Below are positions 37,674 through 49,000 of a DNA stretch of 64,000 nucleotides, piece after piece. The notes below the pieces were generated by a model. It made no database searches, had not been told where the DNA came from, and saw only the letters and a list, made by a program, of their open reading frames with translations. Source of the DNA: Baylisascaris procyonis. Lineage: Eukaryota > Nematoda > Chromadorea > Rhabditida > Ascarididae. The stretch lies in contig JAZARR010000197.1 in NCBI GenBank assembly GCA_037389465.1, positions 2,590,501 through 2,654,500 of the forward strand. The letters are read 5' to 3'. The position numbers were made by a program, and so were the translations under genes. The first letter of the stretch is position 1, and every line of letters begins with the position of its first letter.

Positions 37674-39374
37674 AATTGCGCCGTTGTTTGGAGTATGTTT
37701 TTCGTACTTCCATCTGTGATAATATTTCAAATTTGTGCACATAATTTATTCACTTTAACAGTATTGTTTAGGATTTCTCACTGCTAACTTAATATTAGGT
37801 TATGGATGTCGGTGCCTTTAGCTAAATTGGGTAAGCTGATTTTGCCTATGGGAAAAAGACGGCTCGGGAAGAGATTTGGGGAGTAGTGAATGCTTTGATG
37901 ATGAAAAGCTCTCATCGCTTTGCTTTATAACTCTCTTGAAGTCATCATTTGCTTTATAACGTTAGAAAATTGTGCAAAAATCAGTTGATATCTTAGTAAG
38001 AAACATGAGGGAAATATTAGTTCCGCAGAACTTGATATTCATTTCTATCAAAAATCATACCGATGAAAATTCTTTCATTTTGATTTAGTATATTTTGGTT
38101 GATGCAGTGAATGAATCCGGTAGGTCCGATTCTATGAAGATGATTTATTAACGATGTTCGGGTTTTCCGGTCGAAGACTCGATTAATGCAATTAATTGAA
38201 ACTTTTTTTGCGGGAATTTATTTGTGAGGAGTGGTAAATGCTGACATTGAATATTTAAATTATATTATAGATTATATAATATTTAAATTATAATAAATTA
38301 TAAATTATAATATAATTTTCTCTCATATTTACCTAGCTCAATTTGATGTTTATTTAATTCAATTTGAGAGGTTAAAGAATGGGAATGTGCAATATGGAAA
38401 TGCCTTTCGTATAGTTTTTTTGAAGGATGTTATGTGTTTTATATGTTGTAATTTAATCGTTCTTCTATTCACTATGAGGCGTTGAATACGTTGAATTATT
38501 GTATCTGCATTGCAGATCTTTTAAAATAAATCTTTTTATTATTGGATTGGATTGTCCATCAAAGGTAAATTCCTTCTAACGAGCTGTATATATTAAGTTA
38601 AAGCATTTATTTATGACATTGTGTCCAATTTTACGTCGATCTCACTTAAAATGTAGTCACGAGAGTGTTTTTGTGTTGAATCTGCAAAATACGCATTAGT
38701 TAGATTTAGATGCTGCAAACGTAATGAAACAAAATTGGCACATCACCTAGAATATAACGAAATAAAAATACTAGATTCATGAGTGAGTGTAGTGTTTTCA
38801 TTTTCCCCACGAATTCTACCCGGAATCTGAGCGCAAAAATGAGTGATCGTTACTGTAGATTACAGTAAAATAGAATGGATGTAAGAGAATATACTGTAAA
38901 TTTTTGAGCATAATCTTCCTTCTTTTAATACAGTTGTTTTGTATCTTCGAGATTGGGCGCAATGGTTTTCTAAATTTTATTATCTATTCGGGTATTGAAT
39001 TTAGTGCTGTCCGTTTGCTGAGATAGGAAGACAGTAGGTTTGTAGTAAATAGAAAATACTCAGCTGTGTGGTATTGCCATCGAAGTACTGTTCATTTTAT
39101 GAGCAACACTTTCAAGGGGGAAGGGGAGAAGGGGAGAGGGGTGGTGAGGTGGTGGGGGAGGCAGAAAATTGAGCATACGTTTTAGTTTGTTGGTAGGTTC
39201 GTTTATAGCGCTGATCTACCTATGCCCACACTGCTGCACCATTTCACTTTTGCGGTGTTGAAGTTGTTTGCAACGATAAGCATATCTCATGGATGGGAAT
39301 GTTGCCCGTACCAAGAAATATTTTGAGAGAATAAACCAGTGATAATATGAGGATCAAATAAGGTGTTGATTTAC
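37674..39374. other. Intergenic region 3' of the golgin gene
   Basis: AT-rich sequence expected to hold the golgin 3'UTR. AATAAA-type signals occur at about 38292 and 38527; I cannot tell which is used. A G-rich polypurine tract lies at 39113-39162. A possible 14-nt last exon of the minus-strand MSP-domain gene lies near 39220-39235. No other gene is seen. Confidence 0.5.
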
Positions 39375-42322
39375 CTGTGTTTTGCCCTGAACGATGGGAA
39401 TGCTTATTGGCATTCCTCTTATATTCGAGAAAATATTCCCAGTTGATAGTAACATTCATATAATGAACGATATCTTTGGATCCATTAGATGAGAAACCAA
39501 CACGTTCTCGAATACGCCAAAATTTATCGATTTCATTATGAGTGATAAGTGATCTCACGTCATCACAACTCAATAAACGAAATTGATTCATAAATTTTCG
39601 ATCGATATCCTCGTCGATTTTCCACCATTTTAATAGAATCTTCAATCCAGTAGTCCTTTATGGAAATGGATTTGTTGTGGTTATGCACAGGAGGTGAATT
39701 TATTGCTCCATTTGTCCAGAAAGGTAAATGAGTGGAGTCACTTATTTATAATTTTCTTCTCCGCTAAGAAATCGCATCCCCTTTATTGTCATATTATTTA
39801 ACGAACAATATTTGATAAGCAATCGTATTAGGTATAATTAAATATACATCGAGCATGCTAAGCGGAAAATATGCGTTGACATTTGCGCCTGATAAGATAA
39901 GGTATGCAGTTATATAGAGTAATTTTGCGCAAAGAAAATGAATGAAGGAAACATATATTAATGTATTTATAGGCAGACACATGAATAGTTTTTTAGTGAA
40001 AGAGTTGAACAATATATTGCACTATTAAATAGATATGATAATGTTCTATCATATATCATCCCATTACGGTCTGAAGGATAGTTTTCAAAAACGCAAAGAG
40101 TGATTGCCATTTTTGTTTTATCGCTATCCAGCATAGCTGCATAAATCCAAAACACGATTTAATATAGCCGAGACTTGAGGAACATGTAAACGATTCAAAA
40201 TTCTTGAACGTTTCTTGGTGATGAAACAGTCAGGGCATCTTGTGCAGGAATCAGAGTAAACAGTTGGTAAGGTAAAAAAGGCTAGTACGGTAAAAAATGG
40301 TTAGTGTGGTAAAAAGAGGTTAGTACGGTAAGAAACGGTTAGTACGTTATAAATAACGAGGAAGAACAAGGAATAAATGAGCGAAGCATGTAGGAGGTGT
40401 ATTTGAATCGAAATGTACATGAGTGAAAAGCGTCTCCATTACACGTGAAATATACCTAAGCATTGTATGAATTATAGATGCATCGTAAAGGTAAACGCGC
40501 GAATGAAATGTTTGTGAATTCAATGAAATGGAACTTACAACGATGGAAATTTGTCGATTTGGCGATATTCGACCGATAACAGGTTTGCAGCAGAAAATAT
40601 TCACATTATTGGTTTGAAATTTGAATAGTATAGGTAATTTGCCCACATTCATAAGTAGCAACTGAAAGTAATGCATTCTTTGCTCTTGGGTGGGCTTTAT
40701 TTCAACTCTAGCACGTATTTCCGCTTAATCGAAATAAATTAAGTGCTGCTTATATGTATCATATAATATTTAATCATCATTAGTTGTTGATCTTTAAACA
40801 GTTTTTGAACGATTTTTATAAATCAATTAAATCATCGCAAATAGGATGTTCAAACGTTCCCCAGGACACCCTCAGCTATATCTCTTAGTTATATTTTGTT
40901 GTAGAGCGATATCGAAGCATGTTTTTCGTTGTGCTAGATGCATCTTTTATGTCTTATTTGTTGTATAACTTGTTTGTATATCAATCATCTTCGTTTTTTA
41001 TATAATTAGGGAATACAGTTCAAAAAATAAATTAATTAATTAAGGGATTTTTGCTCTATGTTTCTAATCTTCCTTGTGCCACCCTCTGCTGTACCTCTTT
41101 TTTTGGGCATCATAAGCATCTTATATATGTGAGGGTAGATTGGTCATATAAAACTATCAGTTATTTTCCTTTGGGTGGAGTATTTAGACTAAATTAAAAG
41201 CCAGCGCGTTCTCTAGACTTGAATAAAACATCCTTTGATACTATGAGGCTCCTTTACTTATCAGTGTCTGTTCTATCCGTTATGCCCCTTTTAAATGAAC
41301 GGTATTTATTATTAATCAACGATTTATGCAAGTAGCTATTCGACGAAGACAAAGTTATAGAGATATTTTTGGATGGTGATGTGAATAAATGAGGCGACGA
41401 GACATATTTTTTTATTTTTTTTATTTCTAGATCTATTTTAATTGCTTCAAAGTTTTATCGTTTTGTTCATTTTTCAATGAAATCCTTATAGAAGAGCTAG
41501 AAATCGTAAATTCACCTAAATACGTTCAACGAGCTAAACATATAGTGGTTTAGCAATTACATATTATGGTGTAATTTTTGTCAAATTGCCCATTTTTGTG
41601 TCTAAAAAAATTAGGAAAGGCAAACGCCAAACGCCTTTTAGTGGTCATTTCAGTAAATTTTACATCAGGGATTGTTAAAAAATTTAAAAAAAAAATCTTT
41701 AAGTTCACCGTTATTAATCACAGGATAATGTATGACTTTTGATTTGAAATTATGCGATTAATATGTTTTTCTGGAACGGAACTGTGCTTAGTGAAGACTG
41801 TGTTGTTGAACTTGAGTTTCTGTCTAATTTAGATGCCTATCGCCATATTTAACTAGTCACTGATAGAAGTGGATAGGACTGGAATTTTGCTTTGAGCTGC
41901 AGGAGCTTCAGGTCGTTCTGAAAATCTTCACGGTGCTTCCAGCTTCGGGGTTATGATCCGCAGTGGCAGCGTTTATGTCCGAACGTACGATCACATCGCA
42001 TTAACGATGAGAGCGTAGATGCTGTCTATATACTCAAGGGAATGAAGGTTTTTTGGGATTTGAATCCGGGACAGTAACAAGGAGTTAAGGAACACCCGTT
42101 AACTACTACTAGTAAAAAAATTTTCTGCTTAGCTTTACCTTCTGTCGAAGCTTCTGAGGCATTCGAAAAACTTTTGATTAGCATCCACTTATTGAAAGTT
42201 GTTTCGGTGGCCACCGATTGAAGTTCTGTAACTACCGCATGGTGACCGTCGGCCATGCTGCAAAAACTAGTAATTACCGACGAATACTGGTCGGGTTGTT
42301 GTCCCGCTGCTGTACTCACCAT
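39375..42322 (-). CDS. MSP-fold domain protein, partly resolved
   Basis: Minus-strand gene. First coding exon 42322-42139 opens MVSTAAGQQPDQYSS with an AG acceptor touching the ATG; an alternative start is MADGHHAV at 42256, one base after a TTTTTGCAG. Two further exons are better supported: 40661-40539 (acceptor TTTCAG, donor GTAAGT) encodes GKLPILFKFQTNN...KPVIGRISPNRQISIV, and 39639-39375 continues ILLKWWKIDEDIDRKFMNQF. Together they read as the central and C-terminal strands of a major-sperm-protein/VAP-type domain (pattern LxNxxxxPxxFKxxTT...P..G.I.P). An exon beginning at 41917 (ERPEAPAAQSKIP) is possible in phase 1. The exon with the first MSP strands and the last exon are not identified. 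MSP-fold proteins are greatly expanded in nematodes, some sperm-specific; I cannot say which subfamily this is. Confidence 0.5.
40271..40345. repeat. 19-bp tandem repeat, 4 copies
   Basis: GGTAAAAAAG-like units start at 40271, 40289, 40308 and 40327 and each ends TTAGTAC or similar; a partial copy follows at 40346. It lies in the minus-strand gene's intron region. Confidence 0.85.
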
Positions 42323-42513
42323 CTAGTTAAGGAGCCATAGGTGCATCATCCACTAAAATCATCGCCATCAACGACCTCTATAAAAGAGGCGAATATGGCT
42401 TTTAACGTCAAAAAGAATCTTCAATAGTGCTGCTACAAGAAAGGTTTTGGTCATGAAAATCTTTCGATTCCCATGCATTGTGTTAAATACGGAATAATTA
42501 ATGCATATTACAG

Positions 42514-44284
42514 CTTGCTTCTGCACACTTCTCCGGCAGTCCATCAAGAAGTCCTCCAGTTAAAACGGGAATCGAAAAGTCACCTACGAAGGTTTCTTTT
42601 ATTTTATTAATTTATTTCTGTGATAGTTTTAAATTAACACCTTTTTAAGCATAAATTGAACCATTCTTGAGATTTTTGGAATAATTTTCTATGACTGTTA
42701 ATGATTTGTTGTTGTAATCAGAAGGCGACATTCTCCGTATTTAATCATTTTCAACGATTTTTTTCTTGTAAATAAAAAATAAAATATTCAAATTCCATAG
42801 AAAATAAACGATAATTGCATTAGTAATATGATATGTAATATATTTAATGGCGATTACTGAATGTTTTGGTGGGTAAATCTCACAAATAGTTATGGGCAGT
42901 CGCATTTTACCGGAAAGAATCATTTGTAAATGATTTCGTTTCGAGGTACTAGCTTTGAAATTTTTTTTTGGTTAATGAGATTTATGGAAACTATTTGGAA
43001 ACTTCGCAAAAGAAAATCACTTCCCACGGGCACGAATCTACTCTTGTGCAGAAATTTCGGGGAAAATATAAAATATGGTCAAGTATTGATATGTTTTTCT
43101 CGATCACAGTGTTCATTAGTTTTTCTCGAATTTATCCTCCTCCTCTCTCTATGAATGCTTGGAATTTATTACATATTGGAACTTGAAACTTAGAACTTGA
43201 TTAAGTTGAAGCTTGGAAATTACAGTATGACTGAAATTTAGCAACATCACAGCATCCGCTCCCCCTCTCCCTTCCATGAATAAACGTTTGATTCAGGAAG
43301 TTGCAAACTGTGTAAGTCTTAGGTTTTACGTACTGGAAATCTATAAAATATACACTGTCTCTAAAATTTGAGAATTTGTAATCATTATATTTTATTCAAA
43401 ATTAACAGAGTAATTGAAGTTCAACTTAGGAGAGAAATTTTTTTCTTTGATTACAAAATTTTTTTCTTCAAACCTATTGAGATGAAAACAATCGCTTCAG
43501 CTCTGATATGAAGAATTACTTCTAGGAGAAGCAACCTGAAACAACGGATATAAAGAAGGAAGAGAAAGTGGTGACTCCAACTTCGGGAACTCTCTCCTCG
43601 ATGCTATCACAATCTTTGCCGATTCGAGAAGATAAAAAAACATCGGGAAGTTCATGCGGTACGACCCCTCTTGATGCTCCGAGAGAGTCAACTGTTGCTG
43701 CTAATATCGGTTAGTGTTATATTACTAAAATTGAATTCATAATATTATGTGGATGATATGGATTTACTTTGATGATAAACACTGAAGGGGCAATTGATAT
43801 AGGGTCCATTCAGTTTATTTTGAAGGGGTCTTTCTTTTTTTTATATATAAAAGGAGCATATAATTTTGCTAGCCTCATTGAGGAACTTTATTAACCGCCA
43901 AATTTACAGACAGATGGCTGGCATCAGTATACTTATTTAAAGGAAACTAAATCCAGTGTCTGTAACATACTTGATGTTTTGGTGGGTGGTCTACCTTTGA
44001 ATGAGAGGAAGATCGTTTATTTCTACTTATTCGTCTTATTACAATCACACACCTTGATAATGAAGGAACCTCATTTTGGCAGTAAATTTTTTGGTATCCT
44101 TATAGTTTTGCTGATTAATTTGCACTCTGTTGCAATTAAATATATCTCAAAATTTTTCGAGTAATTTTTTCAAATTTCAGAGAAGCGAACAGGTAACGAT
44201 GATAGCGAAGGCTCTGAGGATTCTGGAGAAGAAGAAAAACGAGCAACGCAAAAGAGCAAAGTACAGACTGCAAAGCCTAAATAA
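42514..44284 (+). CDS. Ser/Pro-rich protein with acidic C-terminus, 3' exons only
   Basis: Three exons join in phase: 42514-42591 (after ATTACAG), 43526-43709 (after TTCTAG) and 44181-44284 (after TTTCAG), giving 121 residues and a TAA at 44282. The first encodes HFSGSPSRSPPVKTG, the second a Ser/Thr-rich stretch, the third GNDDSEGSEDSGEEEKRA and ends VQTAKPK. The composition is low-complexity and probably disordered, with no domain. The 5' exons are not found: the first listed exon begins in phase 0 with no ATG. A candidate upstream + exon at 41902-42000 (GASGRSENLHGASSFG) overlaps an intron of the minus-strand gene and its phase does not prove it. A C-rich run follows the stop directly. Function unknown. 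Confidence 0.5.
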
Positions 44285-44322
44285 CCCCCCCCCCTCCCCT
44301 CCTCCCCCCTATCCCCTCTACC
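44285..44322 (+). repeat. C-rich polypyrimidine run after a stop codon
   Basis: Nearly pure C with single T interruptions, starting one base after the TAA at 44282-44284. The minus strand is G-rich with quadruplex potential. Confidence 0.85.
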
Positions 44323-44521
44323 AAGTCTTTCTATACTCCATGCCGTCTGGTTTTCTCACGTTTGTTCCGTCCAGGTGAACCTGGTACCAATCCTCTTCCA
44401 CGGTCATTACCGTCGTTGTCTTTATACGTTTGTGAAATTCGGTCATAGAATATATCACAGCTAACCGCTTTGAATTGTGTTCGAATAAGTCGTATGTGAT
44501 CACCTCGTTATCACCAGCCAT
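44318..44521 (-). CDS. Small hypothetical protein, 67 codons
   Basis: Single open frame starting MAGDNEVITYDLF and ending DGMEYRKTW before TAG. Its base composition is higher in GC than the flanks and the protein is of mixed, non-repetitive composition, which suggests coding. ...TGCCAG directly before the ATG could be a trans-splice acceptor. A GT at the end (TTG|GTAGAG) could instead make it the first exon of a spliced gene. The start region is duplicated upstream (44540-44555 repeats 44509-44524). No family recognised. Confidence 0.35.
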   Translation of the reverse strand: MAGDNEVITYDLFEHNSKRLAVIYSMTEFHKRIKTTTVMTVEEDWYQVHLDGTNVRKPDGMEYRKTW

Positions 44522-45300
44522 CTGGCACAGTCATTTCATTATCACCAGCCATCTGATAAAAGACATTCAGCTAATATTGTGGATTACAATCGTTTCTGGA
44601 AATAAATGCTCTAAAATTAATAAAACTGTTAACATTGTGGTATAGTTTGTTGATGTAATTTGAATGTGATCGTCTTTCACAGCGAAAATATTTGCTCACA
44701 TTTGCGATAAATTATTTAAGTTCGATTCGCGCACAAAACTTTCATTTCATTTTCATATTCAAAAAAAATTGGAGCATAGTTTGCAAGTTTAGCCTAGGTG
44801 GACTGCAGCTGGGAAGTAGGTTCTTGCTTTGGTGATGTCGAAGATATAGTCCGTAAAATAAACTTATTTATCTGCATTCATCATAGACTCAAAGAATAGT
44901 TGTGAGGGTTCGTAAAACTATTAGGGACCCTATTATGTGGTAATTAATGTTTTGAATCATATCTGTAATTTTGCACACATTAAGTAGTATTTTGTGTTTC
45001 TCAATATGGTACGTTACGATAACTTTTTATCTGTTGACGCGGGAAATATGTGGTCTTTTCTACGGAACGCTATTGCTTGATTACTGTCATCTCAGGCATC
45101 GTACTCACAGCTGTGTTGCTTATGCGGGTATAGATGCGGGTTTATACACAGTTATTCCGACTCTAATGTTGTAGTTTCTGCTTCCTTGTAGTGTTCTCCG
45201 ATAGCGCCTTATAATATCACCTTTGTTGTTCACATTGTTTTTTTTTGATATCTTAATATGTATGTGCCCCTTGATATAACTATAGTGGTGGACAAGTTCC

Positions 45301-45346
45301 GCTCGCGGTCACTAGATGGGTCAAAAAACCGCGAGCAGAAGTGACC
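45301..45346. promoter_or_regulatory. GC-rich inverted repeat upstream of RINT1
   Basis: GCTCGCGGT (45301-45309) pairs perfectly with ACCGCGAGC (45328-45336) across an 18-base loop; a nested pair GGTCACT/AGTGACC (45307-45313, 45340-45346) overlaps. This is striking in AT-rich surroundings, about 720 bases before the RINT1 ATG. A regulatory role is a guess. Confidence 0.45.
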
Positions 45347-45620
45347 AGCTTAGCCGGTGACCTTGTAGGAAGTGACAAAGATTGGTCTTCAAACGGTAAT
45401 TGGCTTTAACCGATCACATTACGGTTAATCCAGCTGTTCAATCCCCCATTGTTATCGCGATCGACTCCAATCCATACCCATAGCTGTTTTGCGGTTTTGG
45501 CTTTATCATTCTTTTGCTTAGCACTCAACATCCTCTATAAACTGCGCAGTTAGAGCGCTGAATCAGTGCGTAGGGTAATAATGCAACCAGATGCGGGCGA
45601 CCGTCAATTCTGACTTCTGT

Positions 45621-45705
45621 GGTCAAAACTATACACATATGTGTATATATGCATAGTTTTGATCACTGAGTACACATATATATGTATGTATGTATAGTTT
45701 TGATC
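45621..45705. repeat. AT-rich imperfect palindrome with a duplicated arm
   Basis: GGTCAAAACTAT at 45621 pairs with ATAGTTTTGATC at about 45653-45664, enclosing a CACATATGTG core; a second TATAGTTTTGATCAC arm follows near 45694. It could form a hairpin or be a small inverted-repeat element remnant. Confidence 0.6.
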
Positions 45706-46058
45706 ACAGAGGTCAAAATCCACTTGCATATAAACGCGTATGATACATCGACTTAAAAGTTGCGTATGTATAGGCGCTCATGTGTGCTAGCAGTGTATTG
45801 CGTGCTTTTATGGTATACGAAGTTGCGTTTCGCACTGAACTGACTGCGATATAGGGATAAAAACGAACCGTTCATCGATGACTAATGTGAGCGGTCGGTT
45901 CGGTTAATTTATTAGTGCGTTATTTGCCGTTTTATTCTTCGGTCATCATTTATGAAACCGGTTGGCCTTATAAGTGAGACTACAAAGGCGTTTGTGACCG
46001 CATTACCACGTTTCACCATCTGTTTATTTACTTCCGTTGTTCAGTTGGTCGTTGTTTG

Positions 46059-46061
46059 CAG
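46059..46061 (+). promoter_or_regulatory. Probable spliced-leader acceptor of RINT1
   Basis: GTTGTTTGCAG ends at 46061 and the ATG begins at 46063, leaving one base of leader. Such spacing is typical of nematode trans-splicing and is hard to explain by a normal 5'UTR. Confidence 0.7.
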
Positions 46062-46062
46062 T

Positions 46063-49000
46063 ATGCAAGATAGAGATGGCATCAATGTTGATGAGAGGGA
46101 AGTTTGCGATGCTGGGATATCATCGATGAACGAAGCAAATAGTGAGGGTGATAATGCTTCTACAAGTGCTACTGATTCCTCGCCAGCTGAAAACGCGCAG
46201 GTTATTTTATTTTGTTGTTTTTTATATCAAATTGAAAGAAATTATGTTTTATTGAGTTTTCTTTTCGGTATTTCAGTATAAAAATTTTATTCAAATTCCC
46301 TTCATCCATCATTTAAGTCTTATTCTGTATATCGAATTCGGCATAGAATTCAGTTTTTTTTATGTAGGATGATAAGGTACTATATTTGCATCGTCATTTC
46401 TTTCGAGAACATTGGTGGGCGAGATTCTTTTTTTTTTTTTTTTTTTTTTGGTGACGATATAAATGTTTTGATGTTTGAATGATGAATCGAATTGGCGAAT
46501 CTTTGGATGCATAAGCCGATACCTCGATTCTCGAGGGAGAAAAGACTGATTTTGTGTACTTTCCTTCCTTTGCTCCTTGACTTTTATGTCATGAAGAATC
46601 TGGCATGATAGAAACACGAAATCCTAGGATTTCATCCGAGCTCCTTTTTGGATTTAATTTAGATCGGGTAGCTACCGGTGAGACGTTTATATTCACTTCC
46701 CGGATGGTGCATTTTTCGATCTATAGGAAGTGATGTTCACTTTTGAACGAAAATTGCCGAAGTAAACTGAATAAAGCGTTTCCTAAAATATGAGACCGTT
46801 TCGTTCGATGTGTGGCTGAACAAAGAAAAGTCAAATAAAGATTGTATTTGCGCTTTTTATTGGTATTACACCTGTAGTGGAACAAAGTTTGGCGACAGGA
46901 TGTTTCATTTAAAGTTGATGAATGAATCCTTTGTTCGGTTTCTTTGGATTCTGAGTTGTGGTGCTCGATATGGCACGTCTAGAAAGATTTACTTTACTTG
47001 TGAATTGCTTAGGAAGAAGCATAGCCGTCACATATTCAATCCAAGTTATAGGTTAGTCATCTTCGAAATGTCACGGTGAGGTGGAATAGGAATATTGACA
47101 AACGGGTGGTAGGAAAGAAGAGGAATGAAAACATCTGGTTGTATGTCTTTCGGATTATATGTTTTTAATTTCAGTTGGAATGTCTTCGCGAAGAAATTTT
47201 TCGCTTGCCTGTCAGCAATGTTCACTCATTCTTCTCTGGTCTACGTATTATTCTTGACAGGCTGAATATTGAACTTGCTGCCAGTGAGGTATATACCTTT
47301 TACTTTTATTTATTATTTATTATAAAATGTTTATTTGTTTATAAAAAAACAATATTGTTAATAAAAGACATCAAAAGATACCAATCGAAGCAATGATATA
47401 TTCATGAGATAAGTGAAGAAGATAGCTGGATAAGCAAATTCGAGGTCATGGGTAGCACCGATTTGTTGCAAATAATAGGTGATAGCTTTAAGGCAGGAAT
47501 AGAACATTTTGGAAGCGTATCCCCGACATGAGTGATGCGGAACGAGGAAAATTTATGCATTAAATTCAATTTCGAAACGCTACATATTAAATGACGGTTG
47601 TATGTACTTGAAGAATTGGTAAATAAAGGAAAATTCAAATTATCCTTAAGGGAAATGAGGTATTTTTAAGAAAATTAAAACGAACTCGGTAATCGATATT
47701 TGAATGTTTTAATATCAATAAAAAATAACTCATTACTACGATTTGTGCTTCGATTAGAGTAGAATGTATTCGATGGACCCGTTATGAGGATAGCCTGTTA
47801 TTGGTTTCAGCTCTTGCTTCATATATCATTATTAATTGCACGATTTCCTGATCGGGTGTGGAAAAAGGATTGGATTATATAAGAGGATCCATCTCTATGT
47901 AATTGGTTGTTGATTGGTGAGGGAGAAGTGAGTTTTTACAGGATGAAGTGAGTTTCATGCGAGAGGAACTCCCACAGAAGCTCGCTGATCTGCGGCAGTG
48001 TCGCGATGAATTGCTATCTATGAGGTCAAAGGTCAAGAAGAGCATGAAAGAATACACTTCGAGACGTGATTCCTTCGTAAGCACATTGAAAGAGGTTCGT
48101 GCTTTATATGCGTTCCATTCCTTTGGAGAATAAGAGGAATTGAAGCTGGTAGGGCTTCGTGCTTTATATGCGTTCCATTCCTTTGGAGAATAAAAGGAAT
48201 TGAAGCTGGTAGGGCATGCTGTTTTATAACGAATGAATTATTGTTGGTGATGAATGTGGGTAAATCTTTCTCGGGTAAGTTAGGTAGTTTATTGACGGTT
48301 TCTATAGTTTTAACATTCGGTCTTGGTCTTATAAGCCCGAAATTCCATACACTTCAAAGTTGTTAAAAATTCTCAACTGTACTCATCAAGCATCAGCTTC
48401 CCGAAGTGGTTATGGAATCTGGAAGGTGACAAATGCATTTGAAGCATCTAAGGTATTTGTTTTGTTTTTTTAAGGCAAGCATCTGTTTTTTGCATCATTT
48501 TAGAATGGAATGGATTTACTAGTCAAGTTGGCTTATTTATCCTCAGTTGAAAAGTGCCTCAAGGATCTGCGGAGCTTACGTGCATGGATGATATCGGCTG
48601 ATGAGTTGCGATCAGCAATCACCACTTCCGATTATGAAGCAGTTCTGTGTTCACTGCAGCAAGTCGCAAGCTTCTCCTTCGAAGATCTGGTATTTTATTT
48701 AATTTTGAATTCGTTGATGGCTTATTTAATTCAATAATATTTAGATTATTTTGCTTGTATTCGACATAAATATAAATAAAAGCCGATATTTTAAATATTT
48801 ATTAATATAAATAAAAGCAAGTTGATTAAATCGTTAATTTTAATAGAACTGATTGGACTAAATAAGTGCGTTCATTTGAGATGTTTACAGGATCCAAATG
48901 TAAGGGGAGAACTATCTGCTAGGCGAGAGGAATTAATGCAAAGTGCAAGTTGTTCGGTTCAATTGGCACTTAAAAATACGCTCTCTGATGTGGGATATCC

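Larger units (their letters stand above)
44522..46062. other. Region upstream of RINT1
   Basis: About 1.5 kb without a supported gene. It contains a short duplicated segment (44509-44555), a GC-rich inverted repeat (45301-45346), an AT-rich imperfect palindrome (45621-45705) and a probable 5' outron for RINT1. No TATA box or other core element is convincing. Confidence 0.5.

Noticed and set aside
42040..42080. tRNA T-arm-like GGATTCAAATCC on the minus strand
   Set aside because: No matching acceptor stem, anticodon arm or D-arm could be folded around it.
45952..46062. Upstream in-frame ATG extending RINT1
   Set aside because: A strong acceptor at 46061 directly before the next ATG makes this segment outron; the extra residues are hydrophobic and lack similarity to RINT1.
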